A DNA stretch of 64,000 bases from Phycisphaerae bacterium (GTDB lineage Bacteria > Planctomycetota > Phycisphaerae > JAJVII01), in NCBI GenBank assembly GCA_022072085.1, contig JAJVII010000011.1:62001-126000 (forward strand). The letters run 5' to 3'. This document shows, one piece after another, positions 17,247 to 26,133 of this stretch. Position 1 is the first letter of the stretch. Each line of letters opens with the position of its first letter. A program made the position numbers and the translations under genes. The notes under the pieces were generated by a model that had not been told where the DNA came from, ran no database searches, and was given only the letters and a program-made list of their open reading frames with translations.

Positions 17247-18020
17247 ATGGATGGTGTGTCGGTGGTCGACCGGGGCGGCATTCGGCAACTGGCGTGGGAC
17301 GACGGCGGGCGAGCCCTCGTTGACGCGCTCTATCCGCGCGAGCCCTGGGCGCTGTCGGCGCATTTCGCGGCCATCCGCGCCGAGGGCGACGTGTGGCAGA
17401 TCGGGCCCGACCGACCGCCGGCGGCGGCCGTTCGGCTGGTCGATACCATCGTGCTGGCTGGGGCGCCCTCGCTGCCCTGGTCGGCGTGGCTGAAGCGGAA
17501 CTACCTGGAGCCCGGCTACGTCGTCGCGCCGCCGTCGTGGTCGAGGCTGGTCGAGTCGGCGCTGCCGGTCCGCCCGCGGCGGTTCGTGCTTTACCGCTGG
17601 CCCGCGGGCCTGACGCCGCCGCCGATGGATCCGCCGCCCGCGCGCCGGCTGACGGCGGAGGATCTGGGCGGCTTGCAGCGGCTGGGCGAACCGTGGATGT
17701 GGAAGCACTTCGGGTCGGCTGAGAGGCTGCTGCGGGATTCGTTCGCCTTCGGGGCCTGCGACGAGCGCGGCGAACTGGTCTCGGTGGCGGCGGCGTTCGG
17801 CTGGTCGCACCGCTTCGAGGACGTCGCGGTGGCGACCCACCCCGACCATCGTCGTCGCGGCTGGGCGACGCTCTGCACGCGGGCGCTGGTCGCCGACACG
17901 CTGGGACGCGGGCGTGAGCCGATCTGGAAATCGCTCTCCGAAAACCGGGCCAGCCGACGCGTCGCCGAGCACGTCGGCTTCGTGTTCGAACGCGAGATGA
18001 CGATCTACCGCGTGGGATGA
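17247..18020 (+). CDS. GNAT family N-acetyltransferase
   Basis: The 257-residue product (ATG at 17247; the frame opens at 17208) has a poorly conserved N-terminal half. The C-terminal half is GNAT-like: AAAFGWSHRFEDVAVATHPD then HRRRGWATLCTRALVAD, where RRRGWA is the acetyl-CoA pyrophosphate loop. ENRASRRVAEHVGFVFER is the usual last helix and strand. The layout resembles the GNAT_acetyltran (PF12746) group. The acceptor substrate is unknown. It lies 26 bp after a secreted-protein gene and before the HtpX-like gene, on the same strand. Confidence 0.82.
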   Translation: MDGVSVVDRGGIRQLAWDDGGRALVDALYPREPWALSAHFAAIRAEGDVWQIGPDRPPAAAVRLVDTIVLAGAPSLPWSAWLKRNYLEPGYVVAPPSWSRLVESALPVRPRRFVLYRWPAGLTPPPMDPPPARRLTAEDLGGLQRLGEPWMWKHFGSAERLLRDSFAFGACDERGELVSVAAAFGWSHRFEDVAVATHPDHRRRGWATLCTRALVADTLGRGREPIWKSLSENRASRRVAEHVGFVFEREMTIYRVG

Positions 18021-18101
18021 CCGCGGCCCGATCGCTCCAGTGATCCGGACTTTCTTCCCGGTTGCCGGTTCGACAAGGGCCCGGGCGTTCAAGGAAGGGA
18101 C

Positions 18102-19064
18102 ATGGCTGACGACTTCTACCAACTGATCGACCGCAACAAGCGCAACAGCCTGCTGCTGATGGCGGTGTTCATCGCGCTGGTGGCGGTGGTGGCCTGGGTG
18201 ATCGGGCTGGCCTGGGGCAGGGGCGACTGGCGGGTCAGCGTCGCGGTCGGCGGCGTGGCGGCGGCGATCTCGTTCCTGATCGCGCTTGCCAGCTACTACG
18301 GCGGGGCGTCGGCGGTGCTCGCGATGAGCGGCGCCCGGGAAATCGCCAAGGAGGACGACCCGCAACTGTTTAACGTGGTCGAGGAGATGAGCATTGCCGC
18401 GGGCGTCCCCATGCCGCGGATCTACATCGTCCGGGACGACGCCCCCAACGCCTTCGCGACGGGGCGCGATCCGAAGCACGCAGCCGTCGCGATCACCACC
18501 GGCCTGCGGTCCAAGCTGACCCGCGACGAGTTGCAGGGGGTGATGGCCCACGAGATGGGGCACGTCCGCAACTTCGACATCCGCTACGCCATGCTGGTGG
18601 CGATCATGGTCGGCGTGATCGTCATGCTCTGCGACATGTTCCTGAGGTCGATGTGGTGGGGCGGCGGACGGCGGCGGCGCTCCTCGTCGCGCCAGGGAAA
18701 GGGCGGCGGGGCCCAGGCGGTCATCATGGTCATCGCGATCCTGCTGGCGATCATCGCGCCGATCCTGGCCAAGCTGATCCAGATGGCCGTCTCGCGGCAG
18801 CGCGAATACCTGGCCGACGCGACGGCCGTCCGGTTCACGCGCAACCCGCTGGGCCTGGCGTCAGCGCTTCAGCGGATTGCCGCCGACCCGGACCCGCTGG
18901 ACCACGCCAACCGCGGCACGCAGCACATGTACATCGTCAACCCGCTGAACAAGGCGAGCGGTCAGGCGGGCAACCTGTTCTCGACGCACCCGCCGCTTGA
19001 GGACCGCATCGCCCGCCTGCGTGCCCTGGCCCACGAGTATCCGCAGACGCAGGCCAACGGGTGA
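18102..19064 (+). CDS. htpX: HtpX-like M48 zinc metalloprotease
   Basis: The 320-residue membrane protease has two N-terminal helices (LLLMAVFIALVAVVAWVIG and VAVGGVAAAISFLIALASYY). The zinc site is VMAHEMGHVRNFD (HExxH), and the third ligand Glu lies in SRQREYLADATAVRF. Further helices flank a basic loop (GRRRRSSSRQGKGG). The C-terminal segment LFSTHPPLEDRIARLRAL is the family signature. HtpX proteases degrade misfolded membrane proteins with the active site facing the cytoplasm. AAGGAAGGGAC precedes the ATG. Occurrence near lemA is common for this family. Confidence 0.95.
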   Translation: MADDFYQLIDRNKRNSLLLMAVFIALVAVVAWVIGLAWGRGDWRVSVAVGGVAAAISFLIALASYYGGASAVLAMSGAREIAKEDDPQLFNVVEEMSIAAGVPMPRIYIVRDDAPNAFATGRDPKHAAVAITTGLRSKLTRDELQGVMAHEMGHVRNFDIRYAMLVAIMVGVIVMLCDMFLRSMWWGGGRRRRSSSRQGKGGGAQAVIMVIAILLAIIAPILAKLIQMAVSRQREYLADATAVRFTRNPLGLASALQRIAADPDPLDHANRGTQHMYIVNPLNKASGQAGNLFSTHPPLEDRIARLRALAHEYPQTQANG

Positions 19065-19115
19065 GCCTCGGTCATGTCCGCAGGCAGAGGGCCCTGCCTG
19101 CAACAGGAACTCCGC

Positions 19116-20252
19116 ATGAACAGACAACTGCCGGGGCCCGGCGCGCAACTGGCCCTGGACACGATCGGCGGGCAACCCACGGGCGGCATTGCCACGACGG
19201 GCATGAACGTGATGGAACATGCCCACATCGAGCGGCTGGCCGGGGCCGCGCCCGGCGACTACGCCCGCGAGCCGGAGCGCGTCTACCTGGCGGCCCAGCG
19301 GGCGCTGGGCGCGTGCCTGATCGACCAGTGGATTCCGCGCAATCCGCTGACGATGGGCGACGCGGGATACGAGGGCAAAGACAAGACCGCCACCACCGGC
19401 GCCGAAACCGTCGTGCTGGACGGCGTAGCCATCGATTCGCCCGAGGCCGTCTGCGCCCACCTCGAGCGCGTGGTCTGGCCGGGCTTGCGGGAGCGGATCG
19501 CGTCGTTCGACGCGGACGCCCGCGTCGCGGAGATACTGGCCGGTGAACGGGCGACGCAGGCGCTGTTCGGTCCGGACCTGCTCAAGACGGGTTACGGCTT
19601 TGTCGATTTCCCGAAGTTCCGCTACGGCGCCTACGGGTATGCCAACTACTTCATGGCCTACGCGCTCTACCCCGAGGTCATCGAAAGCGACTTCGCGCTG
19701 CAAGCGCGGTTCGCGCTGCTGCGGAACCGGGCGGCGGCCCGGGCCTGTGTCGAGGGCGGCCTGCCGCCGCTCTATCGCCTCGATCACGACATGGCCGACA
19801 GCCGCGGCACGCTCGTGGACATCCGCTCGCTCGACCGCATCTGGTTCCCCCCCTTCGCCGAGTGCATCGAGCCGATGCTGGATGCCGGCGTGAGGCTGAT
19901 GTGGCACTGCGACGGAAACCTGATGGCGATGGTCCCGCGGCTGATCGAGGCGGGCGTGAGCGGCTTTCAGGGGTTCCAGTACGAAGACGGAATGGACTAC
20001 GAGCGGATTTGCGGTTTGGCCGATCGCGAGGGGCGTACGCTGCTGGTCAAGGCCGGCGTCTCTGTCACCACAACGCTGCCGCACGGCAGACCGGCTGATG
20101 TGCGCCGGCAACTCGACTGGCTGGTTGAGGCCGGACCGCGGACGGGGCTGTTTCTGGGGGCGTCCAGTTCGATCGCGCCGGGCGTGCCGTGGGCGAACAT
20201 CGAGGCGCTGGTCGACGGGCTGTGGCACTATCGCCGGCGCGGGCGCGGCTGA
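19116..20252 (+). CDS. URO-D superfamily protein (methyltransferase-like)
   Basis: The roughly 378-residue protein resembles the uroporphyrinogen decarboxylase/MtaA-type barrel fold. Key features are a near-central LMWHCDGNLMAMVPRLIEAG (the HCxGN-type metal-binding segment) and SGFQGFQYEDGMDYERI. GRTLLVKAGVSVTTTLPHG and a C-terminal SSSIAPGVPWANIEAL that match the end of the barrel follow. It lacks the arginine-rich N-terminal pattern of true HemE, so a methyl-transfer or demethylation role is more likely than haem synthesis. The ATG at 19116 has AGGAA upstream; an ATG at 19074 is the alternative. A second, unrelated member of this superfamily lies at 40206-41222. Confidence 0.75.
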   Translation: MNRQLPGPGAQLALDTIGGQPTGGIATTGMNVMEHAHIERLAGAAPGDYAREPERVYLAAQRALGACLIDQWIPRNPLTMGDAGYEGKDKTATTGAETVVLDGVAIDSPEAVCAHLERVVWPGLRERIASFDADARVAEILAGERATQALFGPDLLKTGYGFVDFPKFRYGAYGYANYFMAYALYPEVIESDFALQARFALLRNRAAARACVEGGLPPLYRLDHDMADSRGTLVDIRSLDRIWFPPFAECIEPMLDAGVRLMWHCDGNLMAMVPRLIEAGVSGFQGFQYEDGMDYERICGLADREGRTLLVKAGVSVTTTLPHGRPADVRRQLDWLVEAGPRTGLFLGASSSIAPGVPWANIEALVDGLWHYRRRGRG

Positions 20253-20520
20253 CGGCCGTTCTGTCACGCCGCGTACAAACAACCGGGGCGTGAACCCCGG
20301 TTCCATGGCCTGTCCCGCTTGAGCTTGAAAACCGACAATCCCCAAACGGCGTGTTCCACTTCACAAAGTAACCTCAGAATCCGCTACTTGTTTGTAAGGA
20401 ATATCCCTACGGACAGGTTGCGGGGCTTCGTGCCACTGTCAATATTGTGGTAAAGCTAATACGAGAAATAGCTTACGGGAGCTTACATTCGCCGGTCACA
20501 TTCGTGCACAGACGAAAATA
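20253..20520. other. Intergenic region with a short hairpin
   Basis: A perfect 8-bp stem (AACCGGGG at 20281-20288, CCCCGGTT at 20295-20302, 6-nt loop) lies 28 bp after the URO-D-like gene. It is followed by TTCC but no long T-run, so terminator function is uncertain. The rest to 20520 is AT-richer and contains no gene that I can see. It separates two convergent transcription units. Confidence 0.45.
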
Positions 20521-21174
20521 TCACGTTTCGGGCGTGGTCAGACCCTCACGAATGGCGTATTTCGTCAATTCCGCGACGGTAAAGATCTCCAGCTTCCGCA
20601 TGATTCTCAGCCGGTGCGTCTCCACGGTCTTGGCGCTGACCTTCAGGTGAAATGCGATGCCCTTGGTCGATCGCCCCTCGGCCAGCAGTTGCAGCACTTC
20701 GCGTTCGCGAGGGGTCAGGACCTCGGTCGGCGGCTGAGCGGAGGGGTCGGTCGTGGCGCCGATGGCGGCGTCCGTGGCGCCGGCGACGCCCCGGCTGACG
20801 TACGTTCTGCCGGCGACGACCTGATGGATGGCGCTCACCAGTTCATCCCCGACGCAGTCCTTCAGCAGGTAGCCGGCAGCCCCCGCGTGCATGACGCGGG
20901 TCACGAACCGCTTGTCCGAGTGCATCGACAGGAAGAGGAGGCGGGTCTGGGGCGCATGGGCCAGTATCTGCCGCGCCGCCTCGATGCCGTTGAGGTCGGG
21001 CATGGTGATGTCCATGATGATCACGTCGGGCTTCCGCTCGAAAGCGAGATGAACCGCGACGCGACCGTCGCCGGCTTCGCCGACGACCTCGAAGTCTCCC
21101 TGTCCCTCAAGCAGGGCGCGGACGCCCTGGCGCAGGATGGTGTGGTCGTCGGCGATGAGAATGCGAATGCTCAT
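20521..21174 (-). CDS. NarL/FixJ-type response regulator
   Basis: The 217-residue protein has a receiver domain (about 1-120) with the acidic pair in ILIADDH, phosphoacceptor Asp55 in VIIMDITMPD, and Lys105 in GYLLKD. A LuxR-type helix-turn-helix follows (about 150-212; LTPREREVLQLLAEGRSTKG, VSAKTVETHRLRIMRKL). It should bind DNA after phosphorylation by the adjacent kinase, whose stop codon overlaps its start by 4 bp (ATGA). The frame continues upstream to 21597 as a shadow of the kinase and is not used. The regulon is unknown. Confidence 0.96.
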   Translation of the reverse strand: MSIRILIADDHTILRQGVRALLEGQGDFEVVGEAGDGRVAVHLAFERKPDVIIMDITMPDLNGIEAARQILAHAPQTRLLFLSMHSDKRFVTRVMHAGAAGYLLKDCVGDELVSAIHQVVAGRTYVSRGVAGATDAAIGATTDPSAQPPTEVLTPREREVLQLLAEGRSTKGIAFHLKVSAKTVETHRLRIMRKLEIFTVAELTKYAIREGLTTPET

Positions 21175-24100
21175 GTGAGCCCGCTCCCCTTGTTGTCGGA
21201 TGCGTCCGGTTCGTCCTTTCGCAACGGCGCGGTCAGGACGGCCAGGGTTCCTCGCCCCTTGCGACTGGTCACGTGCAGATCGCCGCCGAGCAGTTCCAGC
21301 CGCGTCCGCAGGCTGAACAGTCCGAACCCGGGCGGCTGATCGGCCGACCTGCCCGCGGCACGCGACCTGGCGATGCCCTTGCCGTTGTCCCTCACTTCGA
21401 TGCGGATCCGGTCGTCCAGCCGCTCCAGCCGCAGCGACACGCGGCCGGCCTGGGCGTGCTTGACGACGTTGACCAGCAGTTCCCGGATGCCCTGGAACAG
21501 CAGGACGCGCAGGTCGTCGCTCAGCGGCTTGTTCTGTCCGTCGTCCTCGAACCGGACCTCGATGTCGTGCTGGTCGCGGACCTGCTCCAGCAGCCACTCG
21601 GCCGCCGGCTCCAGGCCCAGCTCGTAGAGAATGGGCGGGCTGAGTTCGAAGATCAGGGTCCGCGTGTCGCGGATGGTCTGCTCGATCAGCTTGCGGACCT
21701 CGGCCAGCGCCGCTTCGCCGCTCCTGCTGCGCGTCTTGAGCAGGCCCAGCTTGATCTTGCAGAACGCCAGGGCCTGGCCGATCCGATCGTGCAGTTCGGC
21801 GGCGATGCGGCGGCGGCCCCGCTCTTCGGTCAGCGCCAGCTCCGACGCGAGCGAGCGGAGCTGCTCCTGGTAGGCCAACAACTGCTCTTCGGACCTCTTG
21901 CGTTCGGTGATGTTGCGGACGATGGCCATGGCCTCGCGCTCACCGGTGACGACCAGCCGAGCCTCGAAGTGGCGGATTTCGCCGTCGGGCACGGGGACCG
22001 GAAGCGAATACTCGAATCGCTGCATCTGCTGAGTCTTGAACGCCGCGTGCAGGCGATCCGTGATCAGCCGCCCCACCGGTTGCGGCAGCGCCTCCTGCAT
22101 CGTCTTGCCCAGGAAGCGTTCGGGCGGGACGGCCAACTCCGACCGGTGGCTGGCGAGGTAGTCCAGGATGTGGCCCTGTTCGTCGAACCGGAAGATCAGG
22201 TCGGGGATCGCGTCCAGCAGGGCGCGGTTGGCCCGCTCGCTGTTGCGCAGCTCCCGCTCGGCCAGCATGCGGTCGGTCACGTCGCGGGCGACGACGATGA
22301 TGCCGATGATGCGTCCTTCCTTCTGGAGCGGCGACGAGCTGATCTCGCCGAAGACGCGCCGCCCGCCCCGGGCGAGGAACTGATACTCCGACGCGATCAG
22401 CACCTTGCCCGAAAGCACCTGGGCGATCTCCCCGACGGCCTTGGGGACGTAGGACGGATCGGCGAAGGGCAGTTCATCGGCCCGCCTGCCGGCCAGTTCG
22501 TCCGGGCGGTAGCCCAGGATCCGCTCGACGGACGGCGACACGGCCGTGATCCGCATCTGCGCGTCGATCTCGCAGATCACGTCGGTCGCGTTCTCGAAGT
22601 GCAGGCGATATCGCTCCTCGCTCTGGCGCAGGGCCTCCTCCACACGGCGCAGCTCGGTGATGTCGTGGCTGATGTGCAGCAGCCCGATGACCCGCCCGCC
22701 CGGATCCCGCAGCGGCGTGACGCTGCCCAGGAGGATTCGCTCCTGCCCGTCGGGGGCGGTCATGGGGAAGACCAGGTTGCTGACGATCTCGCCGGCCAAG
22801 GCCCGTTCCAGCACCTCGCGGGCGTCGGCCTCCTGCTCGGGCCTGACCAGCAGCCGCATGGGATTGGTCCCCAGCACCTCTTCCCGCGACAGGCCGTAGA
22901 TGCGCTCCGCCTCGGGGTTCCACTCCGTGACGCAGCCCCGGGTGTCCGAGCAGATGATGACGCTGCCGGCTGTCTCGACCAGCGAGCGGTAGTGCGCCTC
23001 GCGCTGGGCCAGCGCATCTTCCATGGCCCTTCGCTCGGAGATGTCCTGTCCGATCGAGAGCGTGCCGATCGGCCGACCGGCCGAGTCGGTCAGCCGCGAC
23101 GAGTTCCACAGCATCGTCTTGAGCGTGCCGTCCTTGGCCCGAACGAGCAGTTCGAGGTTGTTGAACTCATCGCGGCCGGCAAGCAGCTTCAGTCGCCGGG
23201 CGGCCAGCGTCGTGCGGTGCTCCGGCAGCAGGAGCAGTTCGTAGGCTTCCTTGCCCATCGCCTCCTGTCGCGTATAGCCGAGCGTCTTCTCGGCGGCGCG
23301 GTTCCATTCCCAGATTCGCCGGTCCTCGTCCAGGCAGATGATGACGCTGCTGGCGGTCTGGATCAGCGAGCGGTAGAGCCGTTCGCGCTCGGCCAGTTGC
23401 TGTTCCATCCGCCGCCGCTCGGTGATGTCGTAGAAACCGCAGAGCAGGGCCTCTTCGCCCTGGTAGCTCATCGGCTCCAGGTTGGTCATCACCCAGATCA
23501 GTCCGCCGTCGTCGATGCGCTTCAGCTCCTGTTCGGCGCCGAGCACGTGGCCCTTCTCGGCGATGGTGCGGAGGAAGTCGGGGCGGTCTTGAGTGCGCGC
23601 GTAGTATTCGAGCGACCGCCGGCCTTTCCACCCTCCGGGCCGCTCGCCCATCATCTGCTCGAACGCCCGGTTGGCGTAGAGCATCATCCCGTCGCTGCGG
23701 CGGGTGATGGCCAGGGGCAACAGCGAGATTTCGATCATCATGCGGAACCGCTGCTCGCTCTCGGCCAGTTCCGCGGTCCGCCGGGCGACCTGCGTCTCCA
23801 GGTCTTTCTGCGTAGCCTTCATGGCCCGGTGGGCCCGGATGTGCGAGATCGCCACAGAGGCCAGCTGCGCCGCGGACCGGAGAAACTCCCGCTCCTGGGC
23901 ATCGGGCACGCGGCGCGCGGCGAAGAACAGGTTCAACGTGCCCAGGACCCGCTCCTCGGCGCCCGACCGCGGGATCGGCTGCGACCAGCAGGATTTCAGC
24001 CCGGCCGACTGCACGTGGATCGCCATGGCCTCAGGCAGCCTGTCGGCGGCGAGGTCATCGGTGAAGACCGCCTCGCCGAGTGCGGCGCGGATGTAACAGG

Positions 24101-25937
24101 GCGCCCCCGGAACGACGACGGCCCCGTCGCACGCCTGCTGCATGGGTTGGGAGAAGGACGGGGCCACGCCCACCCACAGCCGCCTGGCCGACTCGTCGGT
24201 CACCATGACGGTGCACCGGGCGCCGGGGACGAAACTCTCGACCAGTTCGACCACGGCACGAAGGGTCTTGCTGCTGTCGGCGCCGGCAGCCAGTTGCTCC
24301 AGCACGAGATTTCGCCCTGCCTGGAGCCGCTCGGCCCGCCGAAGCTCCGTGACGTCGATGACGCTGACAAAGAACCCCTTGACGCTTCCGTCTTCTCCGA
24401 CGTCGGGAATGTAGTGAACGGACATGTCCTTCATGCGGCCGTCCAGATCGGGGCGGCGGACCTCGAAATCCACACGCTTGCCGCGCAGGGCCTCGGCCGC
24501 GTTGCGGACCCCGGCCTCCCGGGCCTGGGGCGGCACGATTTCGAGAAGCGAGCGGCCGACGACCTGATCGAGTCCCCGGCCGGCATTGTCGGCTACCGAC
24601 TGGTTGGCGAACTCGATCCTCATGTCGCGATTGATGTAGGAAATCTGCTCCGGCAGGGAATCGGCGATCAGCCGGAGCTGGGCGTGCGACTCTGCCAGCG
24701 CCCGCTCCGACATTTTCAGCGGCGTGATGTCCGTGACGCAGATGTAGAACCCCACGACCTGGTCGGCGTTGTTGAACGCGGGCACGTAAGAGGCCATCCG
24801 GTAGACCCGCGCCCGCCGGGGGTAGATCGTGTCGTACTCGAACTGCGTCAGGCGGCCCGAGAGCACGGCGTCGATCTTCGGGCGCAGGCTCGCATAGCCC
24901 TGTTCGTCCAGCATGTCCTTCAGGCGCATGCCGATCAGTTCTTCGGGCCGCCGGCCGCGCTCGCGCGCATAGGCGTCGTTGACGTACTGAAACCGCTCGT
25001 CGGCGCCGACGAACGCGATGAAGACGGGCAGGGCGTCGGTCAGATCGCGCAGCCGCTTCTCGCTGGCGGCCAGGGCCCGCTGCGCCTGCCGGTGCTGTGT
25101 GATCTCCTGCACGACGACGCTCACGCCCGTCATTCGATCGCTCTCGTCGCGACAGGGATGGCAACTGATCAGCCAATCCCGGCTGACCTCCGGGTCCGCT
25201 GGCGCCGGCGTCGTCAACTCCACGTCGAGCTGGGGTTCGCCGGTCTGAAGCACCTTGCGATAGATGGGTTCGACCAGGTCGGCCAGCGCGGTCGGCAGCA
25301 TCTCCCGGATGGTCCGCCCCAGGTGGTCCTGCGGCGGGCGGCCCGCGTAAGCCGCCAGACGATCGCTGATCTTTACGAACCGCAGCTCCGTGTCCAGCAC
25401 GCACAGGCCGACCGGCGCCGTGCGGTAAATCTGGAGCAGGTCGTCCAGGCTGCGGTGTGCCCGCTCCTGGCTGTCGCGAAGCTCCTGCTCAACCCTCTTG
25501 AGGTCGCCGATGTCATGGCCGAATCCGAGGACGGACTTCACCCGGCCCTGTTCATCGAACTCCGGCACAAGCTGCGTGCGGAACCACCGCGCATTCCCAT
25601 CGAAACCGACCGGCGCCTCGATTGCCAGCGGGCGGCCCGTCGCCGCGACCAGCTTGACGTTCTGACGCATGCGCTCGGCCATCGCCGGCGGAAAGATGTC
25701 GGAGATTGCCCGGCCGGCGACGCGGTCGACCGGCTGCCCGAGTTGGCGAGCGCCGCTGGCGTTGACAAATAGAACGCGGCAGTCAGGGGTGAGGCGGAAG
25801 ATGTAACCCGGAGCCGCCTGGACGATGGTGCGGTGGAACTCCGCGCCGCCGCGGTCCGCCTCCAGCTCGGCGCAACGCCGGCGCAGGCGTTCAAGCTCGT
25901 CGATCAGTGCCTGCCGGGTTGGCTCAGCCGGGCTCAT
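21171..25937 (-). CDS. Giant soluble sensor histidine kinase, nine PAS domains plus GAF
   Basis: The 1588-residue kinase has PAS-type domains at about 33-145, 165-285, 295-405, 418-530, 728-840, 853-970, 980-1095, 1108-1225 and 1236-1345, and one GAF at about 545-703. The tail is a HisKA_3 dimerisation domain with phospho-His1383 (AAELHDRIGQALAF) and an ATPase domain with Asn1490 and DNGKGI. No membrane helix or signal peptide is seen, so sensing is cytoplasmic. HisKA_3 kinases pair with NarL-type regulators, which fits the coupled partner at 20521. The start at 25937 (MSPAEPTRQA) is chosen over 25949 and 26111 because GGGGTGG lies just before it. The ligands are unknown. Confidence 0.93.
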   Translation of the reverse strand: MSPAEPTRQALIDELERLRRRCAELEADRGGAEFHRTIVQAAPGYIFRLTPDCRVLFVNASGARQLGQPVDRVAGRAISDIFPPAMAERMRQNVKLVAATGRPLAIEAPVGFDGNARWFRTQLVPEFDEQGRVKSVLGFGHDIGDLKRVEQELRDSQERAHRSLDDLLQIYRTAPVGLCVLDTELRFVKISDRLAAYAGRPPQDHLGRTIREMLPTALADLVEPIYRKVLQTGEPQLDVELTTPAPADPEVSRDWLISCHPCRDESDRMTGVSVVVQEITQHRQAQRALAASEKRLRDLTDALPVFIAFVGADERFQYVNDAYARERGRRPEELIGMRLKDMLDEQGYASLRPKIDAVLSGRLTQFEYDTIYPRRARVYRMASYVPAFNNADQVVGFYICVTDITPLKMSERALAESHAQLRLIADSLPEQISYINRDMRIEFANQSVADNAGRGLDQVVGRSLLEIVPPQAREAGVRNAAEALRGKRVDFEVRRPDLDGRMKDMSVHYIPDVGEDGSVKGFFVSVIDVTELRRAERLQAGRNLVLEQLAAGADSSKTLRAVVELVESFVPGARCTVMVTDESARRLWVGVAPSFSQPMQQACDGAVVVPGAPCYIRAALGEAVFTDDLAADRLPEAMAIHVQSAGLKSCWSQPIPRSGAEERVLGTLNLFFAARRVPDAQEREFLRSAAQLASVAISHIRAHRAMKATQKDLETQVARRTAELAESEQRFRMMIEISLLPLAITRRSDGMMLYANRAFEQMMGERPGGWKGRRSLEYYARTQDRPDFLRTIAEKGHVLGAEQELKRIDDGGLIWVMTNLEPMSYQGEEALLCGFYDITERRRMEQQLAERERLYRSLIQTASSVIICLDEDRRIWEWNRAAEKTLGYTRQEAMGKEAYELLLLPEHRTTLAARRLKLLAGRDEFNNLELLVRAKDGTLKTMLWNSSRLTDSAGRPIGTLSIGQDISERRAMEDALAQREAHYRSLVETAGSVIICSDTRGCVTEWNPEAERIYGLSREEVLGTNPMRLLVRPEQEADAREVLERALAGEIVSNLVFPMTAPDGQERILLGSVTPLRDPGGRVIGLLHISHDITELRRVEEALRQSEERYRLHFENATDVICEIDAQMRITAVSPSVERILGYRPDELAGRRADELPFADPSYVPKAVGEIAQVLSGKVLIASEYQFLARGGRRVFGEISSSPLQKEGRIIGIIVVARDVTDRMLAERELRNSERANRALLDAIPDLIFRFDEQGHILDYLASHRSELAVPPERFLGKTMQEALPQPVGRLITDRLHAAFKTQQMQRFEYSLPVPVPDGEIRHFEARLVVTGEREAMAIVRNITERKRSEEQLLAYQEQLRSLASELALTEERGRRRIAAELHDRIGQALAFCKIKLGLLKTRSRSGEAALAEVRKLIEQTIRDTRTLIFELSPPILYELGLEPAAEWLLEQVRDQHDIEVRFEDDGQNKPLSDDLRVLLFQGIRELLVNVVKHAQAGRVSLRLERLDDRIRIEVRDNGKGIARSRAAGRSADQPPGFGLFSLRTRLELLGGDLHVTSRKGRGTLAVLTAPLRKDEPDASDNKGSGLT

Positions 25938-26133
25938 CGGCCACCCCATCCGGTGATCGGAACTTCCCCGTCCGGTGTGCGGAGTCAAGTTGGCCGGATC
26001 GGTGCCGGCGGGCCTGTCCGGCATCGGCGGACAGACGCCGGTCTGGCGCCCCTTCGGTTCCCGCGGCGGTTTCCAGCGGCGATTGTAGGTTGCCGCCGCC
26101 CCGGCGGGCAATGAAATTTCCCTTCCCCGACGC

